Shown here: piece after piece, positions 1-6,628 of the stretch
Layout of the letters: each line of letters opens with the position of its first letter
Position numbering within the stretch: the first letter of the stretch is position 1
Assembly: GCA_035529015.1 (NCBI GenBank)
Contig: DATKXP010000078.1
Coordinates: forward strand, 1 to 14,759
From: JAUVZF01 sp035529015
GTDB taxonomy: Bacteria > Planctomycetota > Phycisphaerae > FEN-1346
Length of the DNA stretch: 14,759 nucleotides
Direction of reading: 5' to 3'
Program-made: the position numbers and the translations under genes
Notes under the pieces: generated by a model
Told to the model about the DNA's origin: nothing
Database searches by the model: none
Seen by the model: only the letters and a program-made list of their open reading frames with translations

Positions 1-234
1 CCCTGTCAACAGGCGTCCGTCGCGGTCGGCCCGCCATTGCCCCTGCGCCTGGTAGATGCGGTACAAGTTCGTCTTGCACCGCGTCATGTGCGCCGTCTGC
101 CACGCCGACGACGCCACCGGCACCAGCAGCGTCACCAGCAGTGCGATGATCGTGATGACCACAAGGAGTTCGACCAACGTAAAAGCAGAGGCCGCTCCTC
201 GCTCCGGCGTCCCGCTTCTCTTGCTCCCGCACAT
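1..234 (-). CDS. Prepilin-type N-terminal methylation domain protein (partial)
   Basis: The reading frame starts at the ATG at 234 and runs off the left edge, so only the first 78 residues are present. They hold a short basic leader (MCGSKRSGTPERGAASA) followed by FTLVELLVVITIIALLVTLL, the hallmark of type IV pilin/pseudopilin N-termini, with Glu at +5 of the mature protein (E22). The residue before the cleavage site is Ala17, where most family members have Gly. After the hydrophobic helix comes a stretch with RCKTNLYRIYQAQGQW, typical of secreted prepilin-like proteins that are numerous in Planctomycetota. Family knowledge: the leader is removed by a PilD-type peptidase and the helix anchors the protein in the inner membrane or a pseudopilus. 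A Shine-Dalgarno (GAGGAAGG) lies 7-8 bases upstream. The gene starts 63 bases after the lipoprotein gene stop on the same strand, so the two may be cotranscribed. Which prepilin subfamily it belongs to cannot be told without the C-terminus. Confidence 0.85.
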   Translation of the reverse strand, partial: MCGSKRSGTPERGAASAFTLVELLVVITIIALLVTLLVPVASSAWQTAHMTRCKTNLYRIYQAQGQWRADRDGRLLTG

Positions 235-297
235 GGCTTGCCCTTCCTCAGTATTGGACCTGCCCCTGCCTCGGCCTTGGGTCCCGTCCCGCGGCCC

Positions 298-969
298 CTA
301 CTTTCTCTCCTGCTCCCGCACGTCGCGCCAGGTTTTGACCGCCCGCGCGGCCGTCAAGGCCAACGATCGCATCCGCCGCAGCGCCTCCTGGCGTTCCTCC
401 GGCGTCCCGGCGGGGTTGTATCGGAACTTCAGTTGCACAAGCCGCTCGACCGCGCCGACAGCCCGCGCCTGGACGAGCGGGTCGGCGTCGGTTTCCGCCA
501 CCTCAACGAGCAACGGCACGTCTTCGAGGGACCGTTGCCGGGCCAGGCTCGTTATCGCCCCAACACGGACCCGCGGATCCGGATCCATCTTCACAACCTG
601 CCGTAGCACCTTTAGCGTCTCCGGAGTCTGTTGTCGCCCGAGTTGAACCACGGCTTCCTGACGGAGCCCGCCCCGTTTCTCCCGCGCGCCGGACGCCATC
701 TCGCACAAGACCTCGACGGCATGCGGCGTGTCCATCCTGCCCAACGTTCGAATCGCTTCGGCGGCAAGCAGCGTGTCGTCGTGAGCAACCACTGCCGCCA
801 CACGGTCAACCGCCTCATCGCTTCCCCCTGCAGCGCACTCGCGTAGAGCCCGCAGGCAGACGTCTCTGTCCGAGACATCCAGTTTCTCACTGGGATCACT
901 GCACCCGAGCAACCCCAGCCCCATCAGCGCAGCCCCGCACACGGTCACCAGTGCCGCAGGCTTCCTCAT
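298..969 (-). CDS. HEAT-repeat lipoprotein
   Basis: This 223-residue protein has a lipoprotein signal peptide: basic MRKP, a hydrophobic stretch and the lipobox LLGC (residues 20-23), so Cys23 should be lipidated. Residues about 36-180 consist of helical pairs resembling HEAT/PBS-lyase repeats (AAEAIRTLGRMD, RQEAVVQLGRQ, RVRVGAITSLARQ, LVQARAVGAVERL). Such repeats form alpha-solenoids that bind proteins; no catalytic residue is recognisable. The C-terminus (185-223) is charged and helical. The ATG at 969 is supported by GAGGAGG 6 bases upstream. Two candidate promoters lie in the 348-base upstream gap. The prepilin-like gene follows on the same strand, so a role in the envelope, possibly scaffolding secretion or pilus components, is a guess from context only. 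The protein is not assignable to a named family from sequence alone. Confidence 0.85.
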   Translation of the reverse strand: MRKPAALVTVCGAALMGLGLLGCSDPSEKLDVSDRDVCLRALRECAAGGSDEAVDRVAAVVAHDDTLLAAEAIRTLGRMDTPHAVEVLCEMASGAREKRGGLRQEAVVQLGRQQTPETLKVLRQVVKMDPDPRVRVGAITSLARQRSLEDVPLLVEVAETDADPLVQARAVGAVERLVQLKFRYNPAGTPEERQEALRRMRSLALTAARAVKTWRDVREQERK

Positions 970-1047
970 TCCGAACCTCCTCAGCGATTACTCAGAGATG
1001 CCCTTCATCGCGCATAGCCGTGGCGGACGCTCTTCCCCGCCATTGGC

Positions 1048-1075
1048 ATTCTACGCACCCATGGACCCTTGTCGA
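1048..1075 (-). promoter_or_regulatory. Candidate sigma70 promoter of the HEAT lipoprotein gene
   Basis: Read on the minus strand, TCGACA (5 of 6 to TTGACA) is followed after 16 bases by TAGAAT (5 of 6 to TATAAT). The predicted start of transcription lies about 70 bases upstream of the lipoprotein ATG. This is a match to consensus only. Confidence 0.45.
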
Positions 1076-1153
1076 GTCCCCGTTTGCGTCACCGTCTTGA
1101 AAACGCCGTCTGCGATGCCGTGAACCCTCAAATCATCGGCCCAAAAGCGCCGA

Positions 1154-1159
1154 ATTATA
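1154..1159 (-). promoter_or_regulatory. Second possible -10 box (perfect TATAAT) upstream of the lipoprotein gene
   Basis: The minus strand reads GGTTATAATTCGG, an exact -10 hexamer in a GC-rich background. The hexamer at the expected -35 position (GTGTCC) is a poor match. It could give a transcript with a leader of about 180 bases. It is weaker overall than the candidate at 1048-1075. Confidence 0.25.
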
Positions 1160-1317
1160 ACCAGAAAGCGAGGGAGGACACCTGGAAACCAGGAACCGCC
1201 CTTGACACAAGCACTGACAAACGCCCCCACCTAACCGCCGTTCCTGGCCCAGTAAAGCCTGTTTCCTGCCCGTTCATTTTTTCTGCCTTTTTTTGCCGCT
1301 GCACCACGTTGCGTCCT

Positions 1318-2742
1318 TCAGTAAGCCTTCGCAAACGGCACGCGCGTGGCCGGGCCCCGGCCGCACACCATGCACGCACCGCACGCCTCCGCATCATCCG
1401 AAAGGCACCGGATCGTTGCCTTCGTCTCTGCGCTGACCTTGGCCTCACACTCTGCACCCCCACACCATGGCGCAAAAACGAAGCCGCCGCGCTCGTCGAG
1501 CACGGCCCGAAACTCGTCATACGAGTCGGCCCTGGGGCAATTTGCTTCAAGGCGCTCCTTGGCCTTGGCGAGGAGGGACCCCTGTATCTCGTTCAGAACG
1601 GCCTCGACCCGGCCGGCAGCCGCGCTTTGGTCTATCGGCGTCTTCTCGCCCGTATCGCGTCGGACAAGGACAACCTGCCCCTTCTCGTAATCCTTCGGGC
1701 CGATCTCCAGACGGACCGGTACGCCCTTGAGTTCCCATTCGTTGAACTTCCAGCCGGGCGAGACGTTGTCCCGGTCGTCGACCTTCACCTCGACGCGGCT
1801 TCCAAAGGCGTCGGCGAGCCCGTGTGCCGCCGCCAGAATCGCTGCATTGTCTGCCTCGGCTTTCAGGATCGGGACGATAACGACCTGGATGGGGGCCAGT
1901 TTGGGCGGCAAGACGAGCCCGGCATCGTCGGAATGGGTCATCACGAGGGCCCCCACGAGGCGCGTCGAGACGCCCCAGGACGTCGCATAGACGTACTCGA
2001 GTTCCCCCTCGCGGTTCTGAAACTGCACGTCGAAGGCCTTGGCGAAGTTCTGGCCGAGGTAATGGCTGGTGCCCGCCTGCAAGGCCTTGCCGTCCTGCAT
2101 GAGCCCCTCGATGGTATACGTGGTCTCGGCCCCGGCGAAACGCTCGGCGTCGGTCTTGCGGCCGGTCAGAACGGGCATGGCCATCCAGTCCTCGGCAAAC
2201 GTCTTATAGATGCCCAGAATTCGTTCGGCCTCCTCGATGGCTTCCGCTTCCGTGGCATGGGCCGTATGGCCCTCCTGCCAGAGGAACTCCGTTGTCCTCA
2301 GGAAGAGGCGCGTGCGCATTTCCCAGCGGATAACGTTGGCCCACTGGTTGTAAAGCAGGGGCAAGTCGCGCCAGGACTGAATCCACTTCTTGTACATCGC
2401 CCAGATAATGGTTTCTGACGTGGGACGAAGAACGAGCGGTTCTTCAAGGGGTTCCTGGCCCACGCGCGTAACGGTGGCGCACTCGGGCGCGAACCCCTTG
2501 ACGTGCTCGGCCTCCTTCTCGAGGAACGACTGGGGGATCAGCAGAGGGAAGTACGCATTCTGGTGCCCCGTCGCCTTGAACATGCCGTCCAAGGCCTGCT
2601 GCATCCGCTCCCAGATGGCATACCCCCACGGGCGGATAACCATGCAGCCCCGAACCGGGGCGTAATCGGCCATCTCGGCCCGCGTCACAATGTCGAGGTA
2701 CCACTGGCTATAATCCTCGCTGCGTTTGGTGATCTTGGCCAC
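1318..2742 (-). CDS. proS: Proline--tRNA ligase (archaeal/eukaryotic-type ProRS)
   Basis: This class IIa synthetase (474 residues) charges tRNA-Pro with proline in the cytoplasm. Class II signatures are present: motif 1 around residues 28-50 (VRGCMVIRPWGYAIWERM), motif 2 around 139-160 (RWEMRTRLFLRTTEFLWQEG) and motif 3 around 256-280 (WGVSTRLVGALVMTHSDDAG). An anticodon-binding domain follows (about 285-390), then the C-terminal zinc domain with four cysteines (C427, C432, C457, C460) and a terminal Tyr474. This is the short form without the editing insertion of the E. coli type, close in length and Cys spacing to the Thermus thermophilus enzyme as I recall it. The start is GTG at 2742; AAGGAG lies 11 bases upstream, slightly far. 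A candidate promoter overlaps the divergent region shared with the CBM48-like gene. No other aminoacylation gene is adjacent. Confidence 0.97.
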   Translation of the reverse strand: MAKITKRSEDYSQWYLDIVTRAEMADYAPVRGCMVIRPWGYAIWERMQQALDGMFKATGHQNAYFPLLIPQSFLEKEAEHVKGFAPECATVTRVGQEPLEEPLVLRPTSETIIWAMYKKWIQSWRDLPLLYNQWANVIRWEMRTRLFLRTTEFLWQEGHTAHATEAEAIEEAERILGIYKTFAEDWMAMPVLTGRKTDAERFAGAETTYTIEGLMQDGKALQAGTSHYLGQNFAKAFDVQFQNREGELEYVYATSWGVSTRLVGALVMTHSDDAGLVLPPKLAPIQVVIVPILKAEADNAAILAAAHGLADAFGSRVEVKVDDRDNVSPGWKFNEWELKGVPVRLEIGPKDYEKGQVVLVRRDTGEKTPIDQSAAAGRVEAVLNEIQGSLLAKAKERLEANCPRADSYDEFRAVLDERGGFVFAPWCGGAECEAKVSAETKATIRCLSDDAEACGACMVCGRGPATRVPFAKAY

Positions 2743-2779
2743 GCTAGGTCTCGCTCCTTCTCAGGTAATGTCCGGCGGC

Positions 2780-2808
2780 ATTCTACGGGCAACGTCCGCG
2801 CCGAGCAA
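2780..2808 (-). promoter_or_regulatory. proS: Candidate promoter of proS
   Basis: On the minus strand TTGCTC (3 of 6) is followed after 17 bases by TAGAAT (5 of 6), giving a predicted leader of about 30 bases before the GTG start. The -10 context TAGAATGCC is identical to that of the lipoprotein promoter candidate at 1048-1053. Confidence 0.4.
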
Positions 2809-2971
2809 TCTTTTCGCCAGCCGCATCAGACGGATCCGCTCCCGCCGTACGGGTCCGGTGCAGCCACTTTGCCGGATTTCGATTGAGTCTTGCAGCCACA
2901 GAATGCCGACAAAACCATCAGTGAGTATCGGCTTCAGGTAACCGCACGACTCCAGATCAGGTCTTCGGCAC

Positions 2972-3319
2972 ATGGTTCAGGTCGATAGAACCGGAAAGAC
3001 CACCTTTCGGTTCCGGCACGCGACAGCCGGGCCGGTGTACGTTGTCGGAGACTTCTGCCACTGGCAGCGCGACCATCTTCCCATGCGCAGGGCGGCCGAC
3101 CACGAGTGGGTCCTGATGTTGCGCCTTCCACCGGGGACGTACGAGTTCCGCTACCTGGCCGCCGGTGAGTGGTTTACGGACTACGCCGCCTTCGGCGCGT
3201 GCAGGAACCACCTTGGGGAGTTCAACTCCGTGCTGCGGGTGCCGAAGATCGTAGCGGCACGCCGGCGGTACGTGCGTCTTCGGCGCCGGCGCGAGCGGCG
3301 CCTCGCCCGGTCGGCCTGA
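2972..3319 (+). CDS. Stand-alone glycogen-binding-like (CBM48/AMPK-beta type) domain protein
   Basis: This 115-residue protein is almost entirely one early-set beta-sandwich of the CBM48/isoamylase-N/AMPK-beta type. The signatures are FRFRHATAGPVYVVGDFCHW (12-31), the PPGTYEFRYLAAGEWFTD strand pair (53-70) and closing NSVLRV (85-90). Families with this fold bind glycogen or starch, or serve as regulatory modules beside amylases and kinases. Here no enzyme domain is attached; the C-terminal 25 residues (91-115) are very basic (RRRYVRLRRRRERRLAR), which is unusual and could contact nucleic acid or membrane. There is no signal peptide, so it should be cytoplasmic. The ATG at 2972 has only a weak upstream AGG. 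The mannosyltransferase homologue follows after 109 bases, with its own candidate promoter between. The fold call is firm; ligand and role are unknown. Confidence 0.85.
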   Translation: MVQVDRTGKTTFRFRHATAGPVYVVGDFCHWQRDHLPMRRAADHEWVLMLRLPPGTYEFRYLAAGEWFTDYAAFGACRNHLGEFNSVLRVPKIVAARRRYVRLRRRRERRLARSA

Positions 3320-3373
3320 CTGCCGCACGACGTTCCCTCCTCTCGTATCCCGCCGCCTTGCGTCCAGTCGTCG

Positions 3374-3401
3374 TTGACATCCCGCCACTGATGCGTACCA
3401 T
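3374..3401 (+). promoter_or_regulatory. Candidate promoter of the mannosyltransferase-mutY operon
   Basis: A perfect TTGACA is followed after 16 bases by TACCAT (4 of 6 to TATAAT). The predicted transcription start is near 3408, giving a short leader that contains the GGGAGG ribosome-binding site at about 3416-3421 ahead of the TTG start at 3429. Confidence 0.5.
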
Positions 3402-3428
3402 GAGTTACCGAACCGGGAGGCTGATCCC

Positions 3429-4556
3429 TTGGCAAGCCCCTTGCGCATCCTGGCCATCGAGCCGTATTTCGGGGGCTCGCACGCCGACTTTCTTGAGGGG
3501 CTTCGCGCCGCCAGCCGGCACCGGTGGACGCTGCTGACGCTTCCGGCCCGCAAGTGGAAATGGCGGATGCGCGGCGCGGCCATCCACTTCGCCCAGGAGG
3601 CCGCGCCCCTGGCCGGCGAGCCCTTCGACCTCGTCTTCGCCAGCGACTTCCTGAGCGTGGCCGACTGGAAGGCCCTGGCGCCCGCGCCGCTCGCCCGCCT
3701 GCCCGTGGTCACGTTCTTCCACGAAAATCAACTCTCGTACCCGCTGGAACCCGGCCAGACGCGCGATTACCAGTACGCCTTCACGAACCTGACGACGTGT
3801 CTGGCGTCGCAGGCCGTGTGGTTCAACTCCGAGTACCACCGCGAATCGTTCCTCGACGCCGTGGGCGACCTCTTGCGCAAGATGCCCGACTACGTGCCGG
3901 AGGGCTTGCCCGATGCGATCCACGCAAAGAGCCGCGTCATGCACCTCGGGATTGACCTGAAGCCGCTGCTCCCCGGCCGCCGTGACCGACCGCGACAGCC
4001 GCCGCTGACCATCCTCTGGAGCCATCGGTGGGAGTGGGACAAGAACCCCGAGGCGTTTTTCGACGTCCTCTTCTTTCTGGCCGAGGAGGGGCTCGAGTTT
4101 CGCCTCGCCATTCTCGGGGAGACGTTCCGCAAGTGGCCGCCCGTCTTCGAGGAGGCCAAGCGAAGGCTCGCCGACCACATCATCCAGTTCGGCTACCTGC
4201 CGCACCGCGAGGGGTACGAGGAGCACGTGTGCCAGGCCGACATCGTCGTCTCGACGGCCGTCCACGAGTTCTTCGGTCTGGCGATGGTCGAGGCGGTGGC
4301 GGCCGGCTGCTTTCCGCTCCTGCCGAACCGTCTCTGCTACCCCGAGATCGTGCCGCCCCCATGGCACAGCACGTTCCTGTACGATGACGACCGCGAACTC
4401 CGCGTGAAACTCGCCGCCCTCTTGAAGGGCAAGGGACCGTGGGACGCGGCCGCCCAACTGGCCGACCACGTTCAGCAGTACGATTGGAGCCGCCAGGGTC
4501 GGGTCTACGACGACGCCCTTGAGGAAGTCGCCCGGACAAGACGCGATTCGGAATAG
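3429..4556 (+). CDS. tRNA-queuosine alpha-mannosyltransferase homologue (DUF3524/GTDC1 family)
   Basis: The 375-residue protein opens with the DUF3524 signature: ILAIEPYFGGSH (7-18) and LLTLPARKWKWRMRGAA (35-51). The C-terminal half is a GT4-like GT-B domain with SHRWEWDKN (198-206) and an E-x7-E nucleotide-sugar motif (E280 to E288, EFFGLAMVE). Known for the family: the animal member GTDC1/QTMAN transfers mannose from GDP-mannose onto the queuosine at position 34 of tRNA-Asp. A tRNA-modifying role here is inferred by homology; no queuosine-synthesis gene is in the window. The start is TTG at 3429, supported by GGGAGG 8 bases upstream; the nearest upstream ATG (3400) is out of frame. mutY begins 9 bases after the stop, in the same frame, so the two should be cotranscribed. 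The length suits bacterial members. Confidence 0.88.
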   Translation: MASPLRILAIEPYFGGSHADFLEGLRAASRHRWTLLTLPARKWKWRMRGAAIHFAQEAAPLAGEPFDLVFASDFLSVADWKALAPAPLARLPVVTFFHENQLSYPLEPGQTRDYQYAFTNLTTCLASQAVWFNSEYHRESFLDAVGDLLRKMPDYVPEGLPDAIHAKSRVMHLGIDLKPLLPGRRDRPRQPPLTILWSHRWEWDKNPEAFFDVLFFLAEEGLEFRLAILGETFRKWPPVFEEAKRRLADHIIQFGYLPHREGYEEHVCQADIVVSTAVHEFFGLAMVEAVAAGCFPLLPNRLCYPEIVPPPWHSTFLYDDDRELRVKLAALLKGKGPWDAAAQLADHVQQYDWSRQGRVYDDALEEVARTRRDSE

Positions 4557-4568
4557 GAGCCCACGCTG
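4555..4568 (+). promoter_or_regulatory. mutY: Ribosome-binding site and CTG start of mutY
   Basis: The bases after the in-frame TAG of the upstream gene read AGGAGCCCACGCTG. AGGAG stands 6 bases ahead of an in-frame CTG at 4566. Between the TAG and the conserved MutY core (to 4707) there is no in-frame ATG, GTG or TTG, so this site decides the start. Confidence 0.6.
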
Positions 4569-5705
4569 CCGCCTGCCAGCACGAAACGCCTTCCTCGCCT
4601 GACCTGTGCCAAGCGCCGGTCGCTTCGCCGCCGCCTCATCGCATGGTTCCGCAAGCACCAGCGCGACCTGCCGTGGCGGCGGACGCGCGATCCATACGCC
4701 ATCTGGGTGGCGGAGGTGATGCTCCAGCAGACGCAGGTGCCCACCGCCCTGCCCTACTACGAGCGGTTTCTCAAACGCTTCCCGACAGTTCAGGCCCTCG
4801 CCCTTGGTTCGGACCATGCCGTGCTGAAGGTCTGGGAGGGGCTGGGCTACTACCGCCGCGCGCGCAACCTCCATGCCGCAGCCAAGGCGGTCGTTCGCGA
4901 CCACGGCGGACGCGTGCCGGACGATCCAGCCGTGTTCGCCGGACTGCCCGGCGTCGGCCGGTACACGTGCGGAGCGGTCCAGTCGATCGCCTTCGGCCAC
5001 GCCCTTGCGGCGCTCGACGGCAACGCCGTCCGCGTCATCGCCCGGTGGTTCGCCGTCACCCGGCCCGTGACCGACGCCGCCACGCGGCGGGGGTTGTGGG
5101 ACCTGGCCGAGTCGCTGGTTCCGGCATCGGCGCCCGGCGATTGGAACCAGGCCGTCATGGAACTGGGCAGCCGTATCTGCACGCCGCGCTCACCTCAATG
5201 CCCCGCCTGCCCGGTGCGGACGCTGTGTGCGGCAGCGAAGCGCGGCCTCCAGGACCGCATCCCGGTAACGCGGAAACGCAAACCGATCCCGCATATTCAG
5301 GTCGGTGCGGGGATCATCTGGCGTCGCGGCAAGGTCCTGATGTGCAAACGCCCGGCGAACAAGATGCTCGCGGGCCTCTGGGAGTTCCCCGGCGGCAAGC
5401 AGCACAATGGCGAGACCATCCAGGACTGCATCCGCAGGGAACTCAAGGAGGAATGCGACCTCGACGTGACGGTCGGCGACCACCTCATCGACGTGACCCA
5501 CACCTACTCGCACCTGAAGGTCACGCTGAGGTGTTACCACTGCCGCGCGCCTCGCGGCCGCGTCAAACTCCATGCCGCCGACGAAGCCCGTTGGGTCCGC
5601 GTCGAGGAGATTCCGGACCTGCCCCTTCCCGCGGCCGACCTCAAGATCCTCCAGGCCCTCGGCATCGACCGCGAGACGGCCGTCCGCGCCACGCGACAAA
5701 CCTGA
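4566..5705 (+). CDS. mutY: A/G-specific adenine glycosylase with C-terminal Nudix domain
   Basis: MutY removes adenine mispaired with 8-oxoguanine. Numbering from the CTG at 4566 (379 residues): the catalytic Glu is E50 in EVMLQQTQ, the helix-hairpin-helix is LPGVGRYT with Y133, the catalytic Asp is D151 in LDGNAVRV, and the [4Fe-4S] cysteines are C205, C212, C215 and C221 (C-x6-C-x2-C-x5-C). These positions run a constant 13 above what I recall for E. coli MutY. Residues about 245-365 form the MutT-like recognition domain, which here keeps a nearly complete Nudix box (G277, E283, R291-E296, with D298 where Gly is usual); most MutY C-domains have lost it. Starting at the later GTG (4707) would delete the conserved W-F-x4-R-x-LPWR segment (about residues 27-38) and is rejected. 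The gene is 9 bases downstream of the mannosyltransferase homologue. Confidence 0.93.
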   Translation: MPPASTKRLPRLTCAKRRSLRRRLIAWFRKHQRDLPWRRTRDPYAIWVAEVMLQQTQVPTALPYYERFLKRFPTVQALALGSDHAVLKVWEGLGYYRRARNLHAAAKAVVRDHGGRVPDDPAVFAGLPGVGRYTCGAVQSIAFGHALAALDGNAVRVIARWFAVTRPVTDAATRRGLWDLAESLVPASAPGDWNQAVMELGSRICTPRSPQCPACPVRTLCAAAKRGLQDRIPVTRKRKPIPHIQVGAGIIWRRGKVLMCKRPANKMLAGLWEFPGGKQHNGETIQDCIRRELKEECDLDVTVGDHLIDVTHTYSHLKVTLRCYHCRAPRGRVKLHAADEARWVRVEEIPDLPLPAADLKILQALGIDRETAVRATRQT

Positions 5706-5782
5706 CATCCCCTCCCTGCGGTCAGGGCCCGAGCGAACGATTGCGTTCCCACGTCGGGGACACTAGGTTGGTGGCAAAGGGT

Positions 5783-5803
5783 TTCGCCGTGCGAACCGGC
5801 GAA
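5783..5803. other. mutY: Hairpin downstream of mutY
   Basis: TTCGCCG (5783-5789) and CGGCGAA (5797-5803) form a perfect 7-bp stem with a 7-base loop. No T-run follows, so it is not a classical intrinsic terminator. It lies between mutY and the dispersed repeat at 5822. Confidence 0.35.
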
Positions 5804-5821
5804 CGTCAACGACCACGGCGA

Positions 5822-5855
5822 GATTCTTCACTCGCTACGCTCGTTCAGAATGACA
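5822..5855 (-). repeat. Dispersed intergenic repeat, copy 1
   Basis: Read on the minus strand this segment begins TGTCATTCTGAACG and ends GTGAAGAATC. A shortened relative, TGTCACCCTGAACG...CGAAGAG, sits on the plus strand at the right end of the window (14735). Both are intergenic and share the TGTCA-YY-CTGAACG head and GAAGAR tail. From memory, similar sequences are common dispersed repeats in environmental bacterial genomes. This copy ends 33 bases before the cupin start. Confidence 0.55.
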
Positions 5856-5888
5856 GCATTACGGAACCACTCGAAACAGGAGACAACC

Positions 5889-6407
5889 ATGTCCGGGAAC
5901 ATTCGAAGACTGGTGCCGTGGGTGTCGCTGGTGGTGGCGGGGTTGGCCGTCGTCGTGCTGGTAAGAGACGCGACGCGTGCGGCCGATGCGGCACCTTCAG
6001 CCAAGCCCGTACCGGCAGACCTTAAGTCGAAGGTCGTCACCTGGGACGAGGCGCGGGCCAACGTCGCCGACTGGGGAGAGATGCGACGGTACTTCACGGG
6101 CACGACCCGTGCCACGCAGAACGTGCTGGTGGCCGTCGCCATCGTCCAACCCGGCAAGGCGGTCCACAAGGCCCACCGCCATGCCGAGGAGGAGTACCTC
6201 GTCATCGTCGAAGGCACCGGCACGTGGTCGCTCGACGGCAAGGAGTTTCCGGCCAAGCGCGGCGACATCCTGTACGTCGAGCCGTGGGTCTATCACGGCA
6301 CAACCAACACGGGCACCGACCCGCTCATCTTCGTCGTGGTCCGCTACAACGGCAAAGGCGTCAAAGTGCCCCCGAAGCCGGACGATCGGCCCAACGAACA
6401 GGAGTAG
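5889..6407 (+). CDS. Secreted or membrane-anchored cupin-domain protein
   Basis: The 172-residue protein has an N-terminal hydrophobic segment (RRLVPWVSLVVAGLAVVVLV, residues 6-25) followed by an Ala-rich stretch, either a signal peptide cleaved near TRA-ADA or an anchor. The rest is a single cupin barrel. Cupin motif 1 is PGKAVHKAHRHAEEEYLVIVEG with metal ligands H96, H98 and E102, and motif 2 is GDILYVEPWVYH with H136, so all four usual ligands are present. Such small cupins bind a metal and may be enzymes or sensors; the substrate cannot be read from sequence. The ATG at 5889 is preferred because AGGAG lies 6 bases upstream; an in-frame ATG at 5850 lies inside the dispersed repeat and lacks a site. 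No operon partner is evident. Confidence 0.85.
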   Translation: MSGNIRRLVPWVSLVVAGLAVVVLVRDATRAADAAPSAKPVPADLKSKVVTWDEARANVADWGEMRRYFTGTTRATQNVLVAVAIVQPGKAVHKAHRHAEEEYLVIVEGTGTWSLDGKEFPAKRGDILYVEPWVYHGTTNTGTDPLIFVVVRYNGKGVKVPPKPDDRPNEQE

Positions 6408-6442
6408 TCGGGGAAGCGGACTTCCCGCGTCATGAACGCCGC

Positions 6443-6471
6443 TTTACCTGGCGGCCGCGAGCGGGTACACT
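6443..6471 (+). promoter_or_regulatory. Candidate promoter upstream of the two-domain secreted protein gene
   Basis: TTTACC (4 of 6) is followed after 17 bases by TACACT (4 of 6). The predicted transcript would carry a leader of about 240 bases that includes the hairpin at 6629-6654. Confidence 0.35.
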
Positions 6472-6628
6472 GGTGATCGAACCCGAAGGCCGGTCGGCAC
6501 CCGGCTCTCAGGAGATCGTGCGACAACAAACACACGGACCGCGACGGACCCGGCGACCGATGCGCCTTCCCTCGAACGTTCATCCGTTTCATGCGTCCTT
6601 ATGGGTGGGGAATGCGGCGACCATCGTT

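Larger units (their letters stand above)
970..1317. other. Intergenic region between proS and the HEAT lipoprotein gene
   Basis: No convincing gene is visible. Read on the minus strand, the region contains two candidate promoters for the lipoprotein gene (listed separately) and, nearer proS, two A-tracts of six or seven bases. An inverted repeat pairs CCAGGAAC (1189-1196) with GTTCCTGG (1240-1247), and a smaller CCTGG-AAA-CCAGG hairpin (1181-1193) competes with it. No intrinsic terminator with a U-tract is visible for proS on the minus strand. Short open frames here are tails of proS shadow frames without ribosome-binding sites. Confidence 0.5.

Noticed and set aside
1181..1247. Terminator for proS
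   Set aside because: The CCAGGAAC/GTTCCTGG stem has a 43-base loop and no U-tract on the minus strand.
1069..2418. 449-codon plus-strand open frame opposite proS
   Set aside because: It is antisense to a complete ProRS gene with all motifs, and has no ribosome-binding site or recognisable domain.
2761..2973. 70-codon minus-strand frame upstream of proS
   Set aside because: It has no family resemblance, covers the proS promoter candidate and has no good ribosome-binding site.
3405..5000. 531-codon minus-strand open frame opposite the mannosyltransferase and mutY
   Set aside because: It is antisense to two genes with clear family motifs, is low in complexity (rich in Arg, Gly, Val and Glu), has no recognisable domain and is typical of high-GC shadow frames.
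4643..6025. 460-codon plus-strand frame overlapping mutY and the cupin gene
   Set aside because: It overlaps two well-supported genes in another frame and is Arg/Pro/Gly-rich shadow sequence.
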